Counted from the first letter of the stretch, positions 15,849 through 24,337 are shown. The stretch is DNA of 64,000 nt from Acidobacteriota bacterium (GCA_030650395.1 JAUSDY010000078.1:1-64000), one strand, 5' to 3'. Numbers and translations: made by a program. The notes: generated by a model not told the origin, from the letters alone.

Positions 15849-16240
15849 TCGTAGTCGACGCGTCGGCCCTGCTGGAGTTGCTCCTCCAGACTCCGCTTGG
15901 CGCCCGAGTCGAGGCTCGTCTCTTCCGCGACGAGGCCGAGTTCCATGTGCCGCACCTGGTCGATGTCGAAGTAGTGCAAGGCCTCCGGCGTCTCGTGCGG
16001 ACGGGCGAAGTGTCCCCCGCCCGAGCCAAGGAGACGATCGAGGACCTTATCGATCTCGATCTTCACCGTCATTCGCACACCGACCTGCTGCGTCGCGCGT
16101 GGACGCTCCGGGACAACATCAGCGCCTACGATGCTATGTACGTGTCGCTTGCCGAGGCTCTCGACGCTCCGTTGGTCACTTGCGACGGGCCGCTCGCCAC
16201 GGCGCCCGGACACGCCGCACGGATCGAGGTGATTCGCTGA
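15845..16240 (+). CDS. vapC: PIN-domain ribonuclease toxin (VapC/FitB-like)
   Basis: 131 residues. Acidic residues of the PIN site: Asp5 in IVVDASALLELLL, Glu in VDVEVVQGLRRL, Asp in ISAYDAMYVSLAE and Asp in LVTCDGPLA. These match VapC/FitB, Mg-dependent endoribonucleases that cut tRNA or rRNA. The GTG start overlaps the antitoxin stop. With the antitoxin and the palindromic operator this forms a complete type II module. It is not close to the PIN toxin at 1519-1959, whose antitoxin is of a different family. Confidence 0.92.
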   Translation: MIVVDASALLELLLQTPLGARVEARLFRDEAEFHVPHLVDVEVVQGLRRLVRTGEVSPARAKETIEDLIDLDLHRHSHTDLLRRAWTLRDNISAYDAMYVSLAEALDAPLVTCDGPLATAPGHAARIEVIR

Positions 16241-16298
16241 TCGCCCAACCGGGTTCTCACGCCCGGCAGTTGGGGCCCCTGCTGGCCTCTGTCATTTT

Positions 16299-17018
16299 CT
16301 AATCGGCGCCGCACAGCGGCATGAACGTGAAGCCGCGCGATCGCAGCTTCGGGGCGAGCAACCTGACCGTGTCGGCTGCATGACGGCGATCCGCGCGCGG
16401 ATCCTTGTGATGACCGTCGTGAATCACGACGATGTCGCCGCTCGACGCTTTACGGGCGAGGCGCTCTGCCAGCCGGTTGCCATCGCGACGCCTGCCCCAG
16501 TCGAAATCCCACATGCCCCAGCTCCAACCCGCGAGCCGGTAGCCTGCCTGATCCAAACCGCGATACATAATGCCGCTGCGCCATCCCGCGTGAGGGCGGA
16601 ACAGCGGGCAGGGCGGCCGGCCGGTGATGGCCTCAATGCGCAGGGCCGCGTTCCGCAGAGTGTTCGCCAAATCATCCGGCGATTCGACCATCAGGCGACG
16701 AGTGCCGCTATGAAGGCCGATCGCGTGCCCTTCATCAGCGATCCGCTTGACGATGGCGGCGGTCCCGGCGTCGACGTAGGCATCGATCAGGAAGAACGTG
16801 GCCCGCGCGTCGGCCTCTCGTAGCGCATCCAGCAGCGGCGGTGTCCAATCCAGGTTCGGCCCATCGTCGAACGTCAGGTAGATCGACGGCGGTGCACCAG
16901 GCGCCGGCGTTACGTGCCACACCGACTTTGACGGCTTAAACGCTTCGAGCAGGAACGGAAATGGGGCCGTGTGCGCGAGCCCCACGATCGCGGCCGCCGC
17001 CACAAGGAAGATGAACAC
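16299..17018 (-). CDS. Polysaccharide deacetylase family protein (NodB domain)
   Basis: 239 residues with an N-terminal membrane/signal segment (FIFLVAAAAIVGLAHT). NodB motif 1 is TFDDGPN (residues ~49-55, catalytic Asp pair), motif 2 IGLHSGTRRLM (first metal His; the second His of the usual H-x3-H is replaced by Arg), motif 3 RPHAGWRSG, and later DIVVIHDGHH. Metal-dependent de-N-acetylation of peptidoglycan or another polysaccharide is likely. The altered motif 2 occurs in some relatives but could mean changed metal binding. It converges with the vapC gene and starts near the tRNA-Ser fragment. Confidence 0.88.
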   Translation of the reverse strand: MFIFLVAAAAIVGLAHTAPFPFLLEAFKPSKSVWHVTPAPGAPPSIYLTFDDGPNLDWTPPLLDALREADARATFFLIDAYVDAGTAAIVKRIADEGHAIGLHSGTRRLMVESPDDLANTLRNAALRIEAITGRPPCPLFRPHAGWRSGIMYRGLDQAGYRLAGWSWGMWDFDWGRRRDGNRLAERLARKASSGDIVVIHDGHHKDPRADRRHAADTVRLLAPKLRSRGFTFMPLCGAD

Positions 17019-17067
17019 GACACGATTCTACCGGCTCCGCTTCTGTGATCCTGCTGCTAAGTTCGTG

Positions 17068-17107
17068 ACGGGCGCGCCTCGAAAGCGTGTTGTCCGAAAG
17101 GGCACGT
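17068..17107 (+). other. Internal fragment of tRNA-Ser(CGA)
   Basis: Forty bases match positions 9177-9216 of the intact tRNA-Ser gene on the other strand with one mismatch (CCGAAAGGG for CCGCAAGGG). They cover the anticodon arm and the variable arm; both acceptor halves and the T-arm are missing. The copy is in opposite orientation to the intact gene and lies 34 bases upstream of the zeta-like toxin gene. Confidence 0.9.
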
Positions 17108-17140
17108 TTAGTGAATCATGAAGGTTCACTGTTTCCGTAG

Positions 17141-17728
17141 ATGAACGAGCCACGTCCCAGCGTCGTGATTCTCGCCGGGCCGAACGGCGCCGGGAAGTCC
17201 ACAGCTGCGCCCGAATTGCTGCAGGGCGAGCTTGCGGTCAACGAGTTCGTGAACGCCGATGTCATCGCCCGTGGGCTGTCAGCATTCGACCCTGATCGCG
17301 CAGCGATCGCGGCTGGCCGAGTGATGCTCGGACGCTTGGACGAACTCGCCCATCTCCGCGAGACCTTCGCGTTCGAGACGACGTTGGCGAGCCGTTCGTT
17401 CGCGCCCTGGCTGCGCGATCTCCGCAGCTCCGGATATGCGGTTCATCTCTTCTTTCTCTGGCTGTCATCCCCGGAATTGGCCATGCAGCGCGTGGCCGAT
17501 CGGGTTCGTTCGGGCGGTCACGATGTTCCGGCCGACACTATCCGGCGGCGATACCGCGGGGGCCTCCGCAACTTCTTCAGTCTTTACCAGCCAATTGTGA
17601 GCAGTTGGACCGTCTACAACTGTTCTGGCCCGAGGTCGCAGTTGGTCGCGGAAGGGTTGGAATCCGCGCCGGTCAAGGTCTACGATAGAGATGTCTGGAC
17701 TGTCGTCCAGAGGCAGGGAACGGAATGA
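17141..17728 (+). CDS. Zeta-toxin-like P-loop kinase
   Basis: 195 residues. Walker A GPNGAGKST at 13-21, then FVNADVIARGLSAFDPD, and FAFETTLAS, in which the 'ETT' segment binds substrate in zeta-type kinases. Next VHLFFLWLSSPELAMQRVADR (Walker-B-like strand) and the arginine-rich RRRYRGGLRNFF lid. Zeta toxins phosphorylate UDP-N-acetylglucosamine; this compact form occurs in chromosomal toxin-antitoxin pairs with an unrelated small partner. Its TGA overlaps the ATG of the next gene. A piece of tRNA-Ser lies just upstream, suggesting arrival with a mobile element. Confidence 0.85.
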   Translation: MNEPRPSVVILAGPNGAGKSTAAPELLQGELAVNEFVNADVIARGLSAFDPDRAAIAAGRVMLGRLDELAHLRETFAFETTLASRSFAPWLRDLRSSGYAVHLFFLWLSSPELAMQRVADRVRSGGHDVPADTIRRRYRGGLRNFFSLYQPIVSSWTVYNCSGPRSQLVAEGLESAPVKVYDRDVWTVVQRQGTE

Positions 17729-17907
17729 AGGCTGAAGCGCAGAAAGACGTCGATCGCATCCTGACGGAAAACCGGCGAGTGGTCGATCAGGCCCTCGATC
17801 GAGGCATCCGCAAGGCGATGCTGCGCCACAAGAAGGACGGCCTCCCAGTCGTCATCGAGCGCGACGGCAAGATCGAATCAGTGAAGCCCGAAGACCTCGG
17901 TTACTAA
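17725..17907 (+). CDS. Small putative antitoxin partner of the zeta-like kinase
   Basis: 60 residues. A helical N-terminal half (KDVDRILTENRRVVDQALDR) and a strand pair (GLPVVIERDGKIESVKPEDLG). No named family is recognised. Small partners with this composition follow zeta-like kinases in many genomes and are presumed to block the nucleotide site. The ATGA overlap with the kinase gene (17725-17728) shows co-translation. Order is toxin first, unlike the classic epsilon-zeta system. Confidence 0.7.
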   Translation: MKAEAQKDVDRILTENRRVVDQALDRGIRKAMLRHKKDGLPVVIERDGKIESVKPEDLGY

Positions 17908-17959
17908 CGCCAGATTCCTATCTCCGCCTTCGCTTCAATTAGTGCGGGCCTTTTGACGA

Positions 17960-18038
17960 CCAGTTGTGCCCTCCCGACAAGAGGTGCCCTCCCGACAACG
18001 ATTTTCCTCCCGACAGGTAGTGCCCTCCCGTCTAAAAT
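17960..18038. repeat. Period-18 intergenic repeat, second site
   Basis: Four units in the inverted sense (GTGCCCTCCCGACAAG, then AGTGCCCTCCCG). They lie directly in front of the sugar dehydrogenase gene, the last unit reaching to 8 bases before its start, so they form most of its 5' leader. Confidence 0.8.
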
Positions 18039-18045
18039 AAGCGGC

Positions 18046-19491
18046 ATGATCCGCATCTTCATTGCCGCATTGTTCGTTGCCGCCTCGGCTGCGACGCAAC
18101 CGGTCACACCAGCGGGGCAAGCGCCTGCTCCGGCGCCGTTGCCGCCGGGGCAGACCAACGATCCATTCCCGGCGCCGATTCCCGAGCGGGACGGCGTGAT
18201 CCGCGTCAACGCCCGCGAGTTTGCGACCTTGCCCGACATTGACGGCCTGGCGGCGCGGATGATGAACCTGGAGGACCAGCCCGCCACGAAGCGGTTGTTC
18301 GTGAACGACATGCGCGGCCCGATTTACAGCGTCAGCTACGACGGCGCCACCGTCGGGCTCTACGTGGACATCAACGATCCGAAGTGGGGCGTTGGCGTGC
18401 AGTTCCAGGGACGCGAGCGCGGCTTCCAGAGTTTTGCCTTCCATCCGCAGTTCGGTCAGGCCGGCTCGCCCGGCTTCGGCAAGTTCTACACCTACACCGA
18501 CACCACGAACATGACACCGCCGGCGGATTTCACGACTCCCGGCGAGAAGCCCACGCACGACACGGTGCTGCTCGAGTGGACGGCGAAGACGCCGGCCGCG
18601 GCCGCCTACGATGGCGGACCGCCGCGGGAGTTGATGCGGCTCCGTCAACCGTTCGCGAATCACAACGCGGGTCATGCCACGTTCAATCCACTGGCCAAGC
18701 CAGGAACTCCCGAGTTCGGCTCGATGTATATCGGTGTGGCCGATGGTGGCAGCGGCGGCGATCCGATGCGGCTGGCGCAGAACATGACGTCGGCGTTCGG
18801 CAAGATCTTCCGCATCGATCCGCTGGGATCGAACAGCCCCAACAAGAAATACGGCATTCCGCCGAGCAATCCCTTCCTGAAAACCAAGGACGCCTTGCCG
18901 GAGATCTACGCGCTCGGCGTGCGCAACCCGCAGCGCTTTGCGTGGGATCCCCGCACCGGAAACATGTTCGTCAGCGACATCGGCCAGAACATCGTCGAGG
19001 AGGTCAGCCCGGTCACGGCGGGCGCGAACCTGGGATGGAACGACTGGGAGGGCAGCTACCGCTTCATCGGCCGCCAGGCGGTGAGCCTCGAGAAGCCGCG
19101 CAGCGATCCGGCCATGACGTATCCGGTGGCCGAATTCGGCCAAGTCGATCCGCTGCTGCAGGGCAACTCGGCGGCGAGCGGCTTGATCGTCTACCGCGGC
19201 AAAGAGATTCCGCAGCTGTCGAATCTGCTCATCTTCACCGACCTGCCGAGCGGCGAGATGTTCTACGTCAGAGCCGACAAGCTGCCAGCGGGAGGCCAGG
19301 ATGCGATCCGGCGGATCGCGATCGGCACCGAAGGCGATTTCAAGACGATGCTCCAGGTCGTCCAGGCGAAGAATCAGGCACAAGGAAAGAAGCCGGCCAC
19401 GCGCGTCGACCTGAGGATCGTTGGCGGGCCGGCGAACCAGATCTTCCTGCTGAACAAGGGCGACGGTGTCATTCGCGTTATCGCTCCTTGA
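18046..19491 (+). CDS. Secreted PQQ-type sugar dehydrogenase (GSDH beta-propeller)
   Basis: 481 residues. Signal peptide MIRIFIAALFVAASAATQ. Blades of a soluble glucose/sorbosone-dehydrogenase propeller are visible: GLQ-like GFQSFAFHPQF, the NHNAGHATFNP segment, MYIGVADGGSGGDP, GKIFRIDPLG, YALGVRNPQRFAWDP and GNMFVSDIGQNIVEEV. The 'RNPQ-x-x-A-W-D' and 'D-x-G-Q-x-x-x-E-E' signatures fit the family. It likely oxidises sugars in the periplasm with PQQ and passes electrons to the chain. ATG 18046 is chosen at the signal peptide; the frame is open upstream through repeat sequence. The stop TGA is supplied by the period-18 repeat that follows (CCTTGACGGGATCGCA). Confidence 0.9.
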   Translation: MIRIFIAALFVAASAATQPVTPAGQAPAPAPLPPGQTNDPFPAPIPERDGVIRVNAREFATLPDIDGLAARMMNLEDQPATKRLFVNDMRGPIYSVSYDGATVGLYVDINDPKWGVGVQFQGRERGFQSFAFHPQFGQAGSPGFGKFYTYTDTTNMTPPADFTTPGEKPTHDTVLLEWTAKTPAAAAYDGGPPRELMRLRQPFANHNAGHATFNPLAKPGTPEFGSMYIGVADGGSGGDPMRLAQNMTSAFGKIFRIDPLGSNSPNKKYGIPPSNPFLKTKDALPEIYALGVRNPQRFAWDPRTGNMFVSDIGQNIVEEVSPVTAGANLGWNDWEGSYRFIGRQAVSLEKPRSDPAMTYPVAEFGQVDPLLQGNSAASGLIVYRGKEIPQLSNLLIFTDLPSGEMFYVRADKLPAGGQDAIRRIAIGTEGDFKTMLQVVQAKNQAQGKKPATRVDLRIVGGPANQIFLLNKGDGVIRVIAP

Positions 19492-19672
19492 CGGGATCGC
19501 AATTCCTGACGGGATAGCAACGCCTGACGGGACAGCACTTCTTGCCGGGATCTCGGAGTAGCAACAACGTCTCGACGTAGACTCCGTGGCAGTGGATCTG
19601 CCGCGAAATTGGAGAATCCGCCGCTACTTTGAGATCCCGTCCCGTCAAGAAGTGCGATCCCGTCGCAGTCTA
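19485..19672. repeat. Period-18 intergenic repeat, third site, between convergent genes
   Basis: Four plus-sense units (CTTGACGGGATCGCAATT, CCTGACGGGATAGCAACG and so on) start inside the last codons of the dehydrogenase. Inverted units (GTCAAGAAGTGCGATCCCGTC) end inside the last codons of tadA. The two arms can pair around a ~90-base unique centre. The TGA stop of both flanking genes is part of the repeat. Confidence 0.85.
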
Positions 19673-20103
19673 AAAAACTCCTGCATCACCGCGCGGCACT
19701 CGTCCTCGAGCACGCCGCCGATCGCTTCGAGCCGGTGATTGAGGCCGGCAAACTCGTGCGCTCGGGTCATCGACACCAGCGCGCCGGCCCTCGGCTCGGT
19801 GGCGCCATAGACCGCGGTCGCCACCCGCGCGTGAATCATCGCGCCCACGCACATCAAGCACGGCTCTACCGTCACATACATCGTCGTGCCCGTGAGCCGG
19901 TAGTTGCCAAGCGTCTGTGAAGCGGCGCGAAGCGCCACGATCTCGGCGTGCGCCGTGGGGTCCGACGCGGTGATGGGATGGTTGAAGCCGGCGCCGATCA
20001 CGCGGCCGTCGAAGACGACGATGGCGCCGACGGGCACTTCGCCGGCCTCGCGCGCGCGTCCGGCCTCAGCGAGCGCCTGCCTCATGAAGCTCTCATGGCT
20101 CAC
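19645..20103 (-). CDS. tadA: tRNA adenosine(34) deaminase
   Basis: 152 residues. Zinc deaminase motifs TAHAEIVALR (His and catalytic Glu) and PCLMCVGAMIHARV (two Cys). This enzyme converts A34 to inosine in tRNA-Arg(ACG), and such a tRNA gene is at 28483-28559. GTG 20103 is the start that gives the family N-terminus MSHESFMRQALAEA; no clear ribosome binding site. The last five residues (RDRTS) and the TGA stop are read from a period-18 repeat unit, replacing whatever tail the ancestor had. Confidence 0.92.
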   Translation of the reverse strand: MSHESFMRQALAEAGRAREAGEVPVGAIVVFDGRVIGAGFNHPITASDPTAHAEIVALRAASQTLGNYRLTGTTMYVTVEPCLMCVGAMIHARVATAVYGATEPRAGALVSMTRAHEFAGLNHRLEAIGGVLEDECRAVMQEFFRLRRDRTS

Positions 20104-20138
20104 GCGTCGATTGTAGCCGCGTCCAACATTCAAGCCCT

Positions 20139-20164
20139 CCCGCCTCCGCTAAAGCTACGGCGGG
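20139..20164. repeat. Short hairpin repeat CCCGCC...GGCGGG
   Basis: CCCGCCTCCGCTAAAGCTACGG plus CGGG folds into a hairpin (arms CCCGCC/GGCGGG with AGC..GCT inside). It lies between divergent tadA and the TPR protein gene, next to words AAGTCCTCAAGCCC of another repeat family. Confidence 0.5.
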
Positions 20165-20213
20165 CAAGCAAGTCCTCAAGCCCTTGATATGATGGGCGCG
20201 CCTGGAGGATTTG

Positions 20214-21824
20214 ATGATCGCTCGTTGTTGTCGCCTCGCCGCACTGTGTCTGTGTTGTCTCATAGCCGGCTCGTCCGCGAGCTGGGCTCAAGAGAGTCAC
20301 CTCGATGCCCCCGGCGAGATTCCGAAATACGTCAAAGACCCCATTCCCCTCTTTACCACCGGCCTCGGCCCCTTCAAGCGGCCGATCTCATCCAAGAGCA
20401 CCGAAGCGCAAGCGTTTTTCAATCAAGGCTTCCAGATGATGTACGCCTTCGCGCGGCTCGACGCGGTGCGCTCGTTCCGCGAAGCGTGGAAGCGCGACCC
20501 CGACTGCGCCATCTGCTACTGGGGCGAGGGCTGGGCCTGGGGCTCGTACTTGAACGGCCCGATGTCGGCGGATCAATCGCCGTTTGCCTACGCGGCCACC
20601 CAGAAGGCGATCAGCCTCAAAGACAAGGCGTCGCCGATCGAAAAGGATTTCATCGACGCGCTCAGCGTCCGCTACGTGAAAGACTTCGACGTCAAGACCC
20701 GCAAGGAACAAGACGAGGCGTACTCGCAGGCCATGAAGAAGCTGGCCGAGAAGTACCCGAACGACCTCGACGCCGTCACGCTCTACGCCGACTCGCTCTT
20801 CCTGCTCGAGCCGAGGCGCGGCACGCGCGACGTCAACGCGCCCAACATCAAGCGGCTGCACGGCGTGCTCGAATCGGTGCTGGCCAAGGACAAGAAACAT
20901 CCCGGCGCCTGCCATCTCTACGTCCACGCGACCGAATCCACCGTGAAGCCCGAGCTCGCGGTGGCGTGCGCCGAATATCTCGGCAAGACCATTCCCGGCG
21001 CCAGCCACATCAACCACATGCCGTCGCATACCTGGAACGAGGTCGGCCGCTGGGGCGATTCGGTGCGCGCCAACCTCGACGCGTGGCATTCGGATCAAAA
21101 GGCCGACGCCGGCGAGGGCTTCGCGATTTATCCCGATCACAACCTGCACATGCTGCTCTACGCCGCGTCGATGGACGGCCAGGGCGCGGTGGCAACGCAA
21201 GCGGGCCGTGACTACTCGAAGCGCACCAACGACACGATGTATCAGGTGCTCACGCTGATCCGGTTTGGCCGATTCGACGAGGTCGTCGAGGTGACCAGGC
21301 GGCCCGAGCGCGAAGTGCCGGCCGCGGCGTTCGACTTTTCGCAGGGCTACGCGAAGTTGAAGCTCGGTGAACCCGAGTTTGCGAAGGCGTACCTCGCCAA
21401 GGTCAAGAAAGCGGCGGAGACGTCGAAGCAGGAATTCCGCAGCCACCCCGCGGCGCGGATTGTGGGCGTGCTCGCCGGCATCCTCGACGGCGAGATCGCA
21501 AGAACTGCCGGCGACCTCGATGGCGCGATCGCAAAATTCGAGGAAGCCGTGAAGAGAGATGACGAGATGGATTACGACGAGCCCGAGCCGCTGCCGTTCC
21601 CGGCGCGCCACTGGCTGGGCGCGACGTTGCTCGAGGCCAAGCGGCCTGCCGACGCCGAGCGCGTCTACCGCGAAGACGTCAAGGACCACCCGCACAACGG
21701 CTGGTCGCTGCTCGGGCTGCAGCAGGCGTTGAAGGCGCAGGGCAAGACGGATCCGGACGTGGACGCCGACCTGGCGAAGAGCTGGTCGCGCTCCGACACC
21801 TGGATCCGGGCATCTCGTTTTTAG
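20214..21824 (+). CDS. Secreted TPR-type protein
   Basis: 536 residues with signal peptide (CRLAALCLCCLIAGSSASWAQ). The mature part starts LFTTGLGPFKRPISSKSTEAQAF, then FFNQGFQMMYAF and AVRSFREAWKRDPDCAICYWG, the first of several degenerate TPR helices. HIYxHxxE-like HLYVHATE and HINHMPSHTW motifs mark a family of secreted TPR proteins common in Acidobacteria and Planctomycetes whose role is unknown. Later repeats: DLDGAIAKFEEAV, LGATLLEAKRPADAERVYRED. ATG 20214 has GGAGG six bases upstream. Probably a periplasmic scaffold. Confidence 0.85.
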   Translation: MIARCCRLAALCLCCLIAGSSASWAQESHLDAPGEIPKYVKDPIPLFTTGLGPFKRPISSKSTEAQAFFNQGFQMMYAFARLDAVRSFREAWKRDPDCAICYWGEGWAWGSYLNGPMSADQSPFAYAATQKAISLKDKASPIEKDFIDALSVRYVKDFDVKTRKEQDEAYSQAMKKLAEKYPNDLDAVTLYADSLFLLEPRRGTRDVNAPNIKRLHGVLESVLAKDKKHPGACHLYVHATESTVKPELAVACAEYLGKTIPGASHINHMPSHTWNEVGRWGDSVRANLDAWHSDQKADAGEGFAIYPDHNLHMLLYAASMDGQGAVATQAGRDYSKRTNDTMYQVLTLIRFGRFDEVVEVTRRPEREVPAAAFDFSQGYAKLKLGEPEFAKAYLAKVKKAAETSKQEFRSHPAARIVGVLAGILDGEIARTAGDLDGAIAKFEEAVKRDDEMDYDEPEPLPFPARHWLGATLLEAKRPADAERVYREDVKDHPHNGWSLLGLQQALKAQGKTDPDVDADLAKSWSRSDTWIRASRF

Positions 21825-21861
21825 GCCCGATTCTTGCTAACCGAAGCAGGAGGGAGATTCT

Positions 21862-22251
21862 ATGTACCTCTTGCTTCGGTTACTCATCAATGCGGGCGCG
21901 CTGTGGGCCGCCACGCAGTTCGTCTCCGGAATATCGTTTACCGGCGACATCCCGCGCTTCCTGGTCGTGGCGCTCGTGTTCGGGCTGCTGAACGCGCTCG
22001 TCCGGCCCATCCTGCTGCTGCTCTCTTTCCCGCTGCTGATACTCACGTTGGGACTGTTCACGTTCGTGTTGAACGCGGTGATCCTGATGCTGCTCGGCGC
22101 CATGTCGGATGCGCTAGGGCTGGGCTTCCACGTCGCCGGTTTCGTGCCCGCGTTCGTGGGCGCGTTGATCGTCACGGTGGTCAGCTTCGTGCTGTCGATC
22201 TTCGCCAAGCCGTCGAACGATCGCCGAACCGTCATCGTTAAACACTCCTGA
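21862..22251 (+). CDS. Small membrane protein, phage-holin family 4 (DUF/YvlD-like)
   Basis: 129 residues with four hydrophobic segments (LLLRLLINAGALWAAT; FLVVALVFGLLNALVRPILL; LLILTLGLFTFVLNAVILML; FVGALIVTVVSFVLSIF). NALVRPIL and the LTLGLFTFVLNA segment are hallmarks of the YvlD/phage-holin-4 family, membrane proteins of unknown function. Ribosome binding site GGAGGGAG before ATG 21862. The stop TGA is the first bases of a period-18 repeat unit (TCCTGACGGGATAGCAC). Confidence 0.88.
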   Translation: MYLLLRLLINAGALWAATQFVSGISFTGDIPRFLVVALVFGLLNALVRPILLLLSFPLLILTLGLFTFVLNAVILMLLGAMSDALGLGFHVAGFVPAFVGALIVTVVSFVLSIFAKPSNDRRTVIVKHS

Positions 22252-22376
22252 CGGGATAGCACTGCCTGACGGGATCGCACTACTTGCCGGGATCTTGCTT
22301 AGATCGAGATCCCGTCAAGAATCACCTTCCCGTCAAGAAGTGCGATCCCGTCAAGAATTGCCATCCCGACAGGCCT
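22247..22376. repeat. Period-18 intergenic repeat, fourth site
   Basis: Plus-sense units CCTGACGGGATAGCACTG, CCTGACGGGATCGCACTA and CTTGCCGGGATCTTGCTT are followed, after AGATCGAGATCCCGTCAAGA, by inverted units (CTTCCCGTCAAGAAGTGCGA). This is the same strand-switching layout as at 9284. It spans from the stop codon of the holin-like gene to 20 bases before the PQQ dehydrogenase. Confidence 0.85.
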
Positions 22377-22396
22377 CGGATCGATAGAATGTCGCG

Positions 22397-24283
22397 ATGG
22401 CTACCCTCCGGGTCATCGCTCTCGCCATCGCTACCGTACTCACTGCCGAGGCACAGCAGTGGCCGCATTACGCCGGCGATCAGGCCGCATCCCACTACTC
22501 TCCACTGAATCAGATCACCGCCGCCAATGTTGGCAGGCTGGCGATTGCCTGGGAATGGAAGCCCGGCGAGAAGACCCTGCCCGAGTTCGGCACGCGGCCG
22601 GGCGCGTTTCAGAATACGCCCCTCATGATCGACGGCGTGCTCTACGTCAGCACGCCGTACAACCAGGTCGCCGCGCTCGATGCCGGCAGCGGCAAGGAAT
22701 TGTGGCGCTACGATCCGAAGGCGTATGAAGACGGGCAGCCCCCGAACGGCCAGGGCTTCGCGCATCGCGGCGTCGTGGCGTGGCGCGACTCCTCGAGCGG
22801 CCAGCTCCGCATCTTCCTCAACGCCCGCTACAAGCTGATTCAACTCGACGCGAAGACGGGAAAGCCGGTCGACGTTTTTGGCACGGGCGGCATCGTCGAT
22901 CTCAGCGAAGGGCTGGTGTGGGCGATCAACAAGAAGCATTACACCAACACGTCGCCAGCCATCCTCTACAAAGACCTCATCATCGTCGGCAACGGTGTCG
23001 GCGATCGGCTGACGTATAAGAACGATCCGCCCGGCGACGTCCGCGCATTCCACGCCCGCACGGGCAAGTTAGCGTGGAAGTTCAACACCATCCCGCAGCG
23101 TGGCGAGTTCGGCAACAACACCTGGGACGGCGGATCGTGGCAGTTCACCGGCCACACCAACGTGTGGGCGCCGATGAGCGTCGACGTCGAGCGCGGGCTG
23201 CTCTATATGCCCGTGAGCACACCAAGCAACGACTACTACGGCGGCCGCCGGCCCGGGCAGAATCTGTTCGCCGAATCAATCGTCTGCCTCGACGCCAACA
23301 CCGGCATTCGCCAATGGCACTTCCAGATCGTGCATCACGGCTTGTGGGACTACGACCCGGCGTCGGCGCCCAACCTCGTCACGATCACCGTTGACGGCAA
23401 GCGCATCGACGCCGTGGTGCAGCTCACCAAGCAAGGGTGGGCGTTCGTGTTCGATCGCGTCACCGGCCGGCCGGTGTGGCCGATCGAAGAGCGCCAGGTC
23501 CCGCGTAGCGATGTGCCCGGCGAGGCATCGTGGCCGACCCAGCCGGTGCCGACCCGCCCACCCGCCTTCGAGTCGCAGGGCGTGACGCTGGACGATGCGT
23601 TTGATGCGACGCCGGCGTTGAAGGCGGCGGCGCAAGCGGAGTTGAAGAAGTACCGGTTGGGCCCGATCTACACGCCACCGTCGCTGCAAGGCACCGTGTC
23701 GCTGCCCGGCGTGTGGGGCGGCGCGAACTGGGGCGGCGGCGCGTTTGATCCAGAGACGGGACGGTTGTATGTGAAGACGACGAGAAGCCCGGCGATCTTC
23801 AAGATGGAGCCGTTCGACAAGACACGACAGGCTTCGGATCGCACGGACGAAGTGGACGCCGAATACATAATGCGCAGCCCTTCGTCATTCGTGGACGGCG
23901 TGCCGATCCTGAAGCCGCCGTATGCGCACCTGGTGGCGATCGACTTGAACCGCGGCGAGATCGCGTGGAAGGTCCCGTTCGGCGATGCGCCGGAGCTGCG
24001 CGCGGTTCCGGCATTGAAGGATGTTCCGCTGCCCGATCGCCTGGGCGCCGTCGGACCTCCCGGCGCGATCGTCACCAGGGGCGGATTGATCTTCGTCGGC
24101 GGCAACGACGTCGCGTTGTCGGCGTTCGACAAAGTCACGGGCCGCGAAGTGTGGCGGCACGTGCTGCCGCGACAGGCGACCGCTACGCCCATGACCTACC
24201 TCGCGCCCGACGGCCGCCAGATGGTGGTGATCGCCACCGGCCGTGGAGAAGACACGGCCCTCGTCGCATTCGCCATCCCGTAG
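22397..24283 (+). CDS. Secreted PQQ-dependent alcohol/glucose dehydrogenase (eight-bladed propeller)
   Basis: 628 residues, signal peptide MATLRVIALAIATVLTAEAQ. WPHYAGDQAASHYSPLNQI and ITAANVGRLAIAWEW are the typical first blade of quinoprotein dehydrogenases. Tryptophan-docking repeats follow (ALDAGSGKELWRYDP; ARTGKLAWKFNTI; DANTGIRQWHFQIVHHGLWD; FDRVTGRPVWPIEE; FDKVTGREVWRH). The HHGLWDYDPASAPNL segment is near the active site. It probably oxidises alcohols or sugars and feeds the quinone or cytochrome chain; it has no fused heme domain or membrane anchor. The start is 21 bases after a period-18 repeat array. Confidence 0.92.
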   Translation: MATLRVIALAIATVLTAEAQQWPHYAGDQAASHYSPLNQITAANVGRLAIAWEWKPGEKTLPEFGTRPGAFQNTPLMIDGVLYVSTPYNQVAALDAGSGKELWRYDPKAYEDGQPPNGQGFAHRGVVAWRDSSSGQLRIFLNARYKLIQLDAKTGKPVDVFGTGGIVDLSEGLVWAINKKHYTNTSPAILYKDLIIVGNGVGDRLTYKNDPPGDVRAFHARTGKLAWKFNTIPQRGEFGNNTWDGGSWQFTGHTNVWAPMSVDVERGLLYMPVSTPSNDYYGGRRPGQNLFAESIVCLDANTGIRQWHFQIVHHGLWDYDPASAPNLVTITVDGKRIDAVVQLTKQGWAFVFDRVTGRPVWPIEERQVPRSDVPGEASWPTQPVPTRPPAFESQGVTLDDAFDATPALKAAAQAELKKYRLGPIYTPPSLQGTVSLPGVWGGANWGGGAFDPETGRLYVKTTRSPAIFKMEPFDKTRQASDRTDEVDAEYIMRSPSSFVDGVPILKPPYAHLVAIDLNRGEIAWKVPFGDAPELRAVPALKDVPLPDRLGAVGPPGAIVTRGGLIFVGGNDVALSAFDKVTGREVWRHVLPRQATATPMTYLAPDGRQMVVIATGRGEDTALVAFAIP

Positions 24284-24284
24284 A

Positions 24285-24305
24285 GGCGGGTCTTTTAGAC
24301 CCGCC
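24285..24305 (+). terminator. Hairpin after the PQQ dehydrogenase
   Basis: GGCGGGTC-TTTTA-GACCCGCC, a perfect eight-pair stem starting two bases after the stop codon. There is no T-run behind it, so it may be a repeat hairpin rather than a classic intrinsic terminator. Confidence 0.45.
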
Positions 24306-24337
24306 TTGCCGCGAACGCCCCTTGTTATCATGGGCTC

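Noticed and set aside
17935-19383. 482-residue antisense frame over the sugar dehydrogenase
   Set aside because: Same reasoning; the plus-strand gene has signal peptide and propeller motifs, the antisense frame has none.
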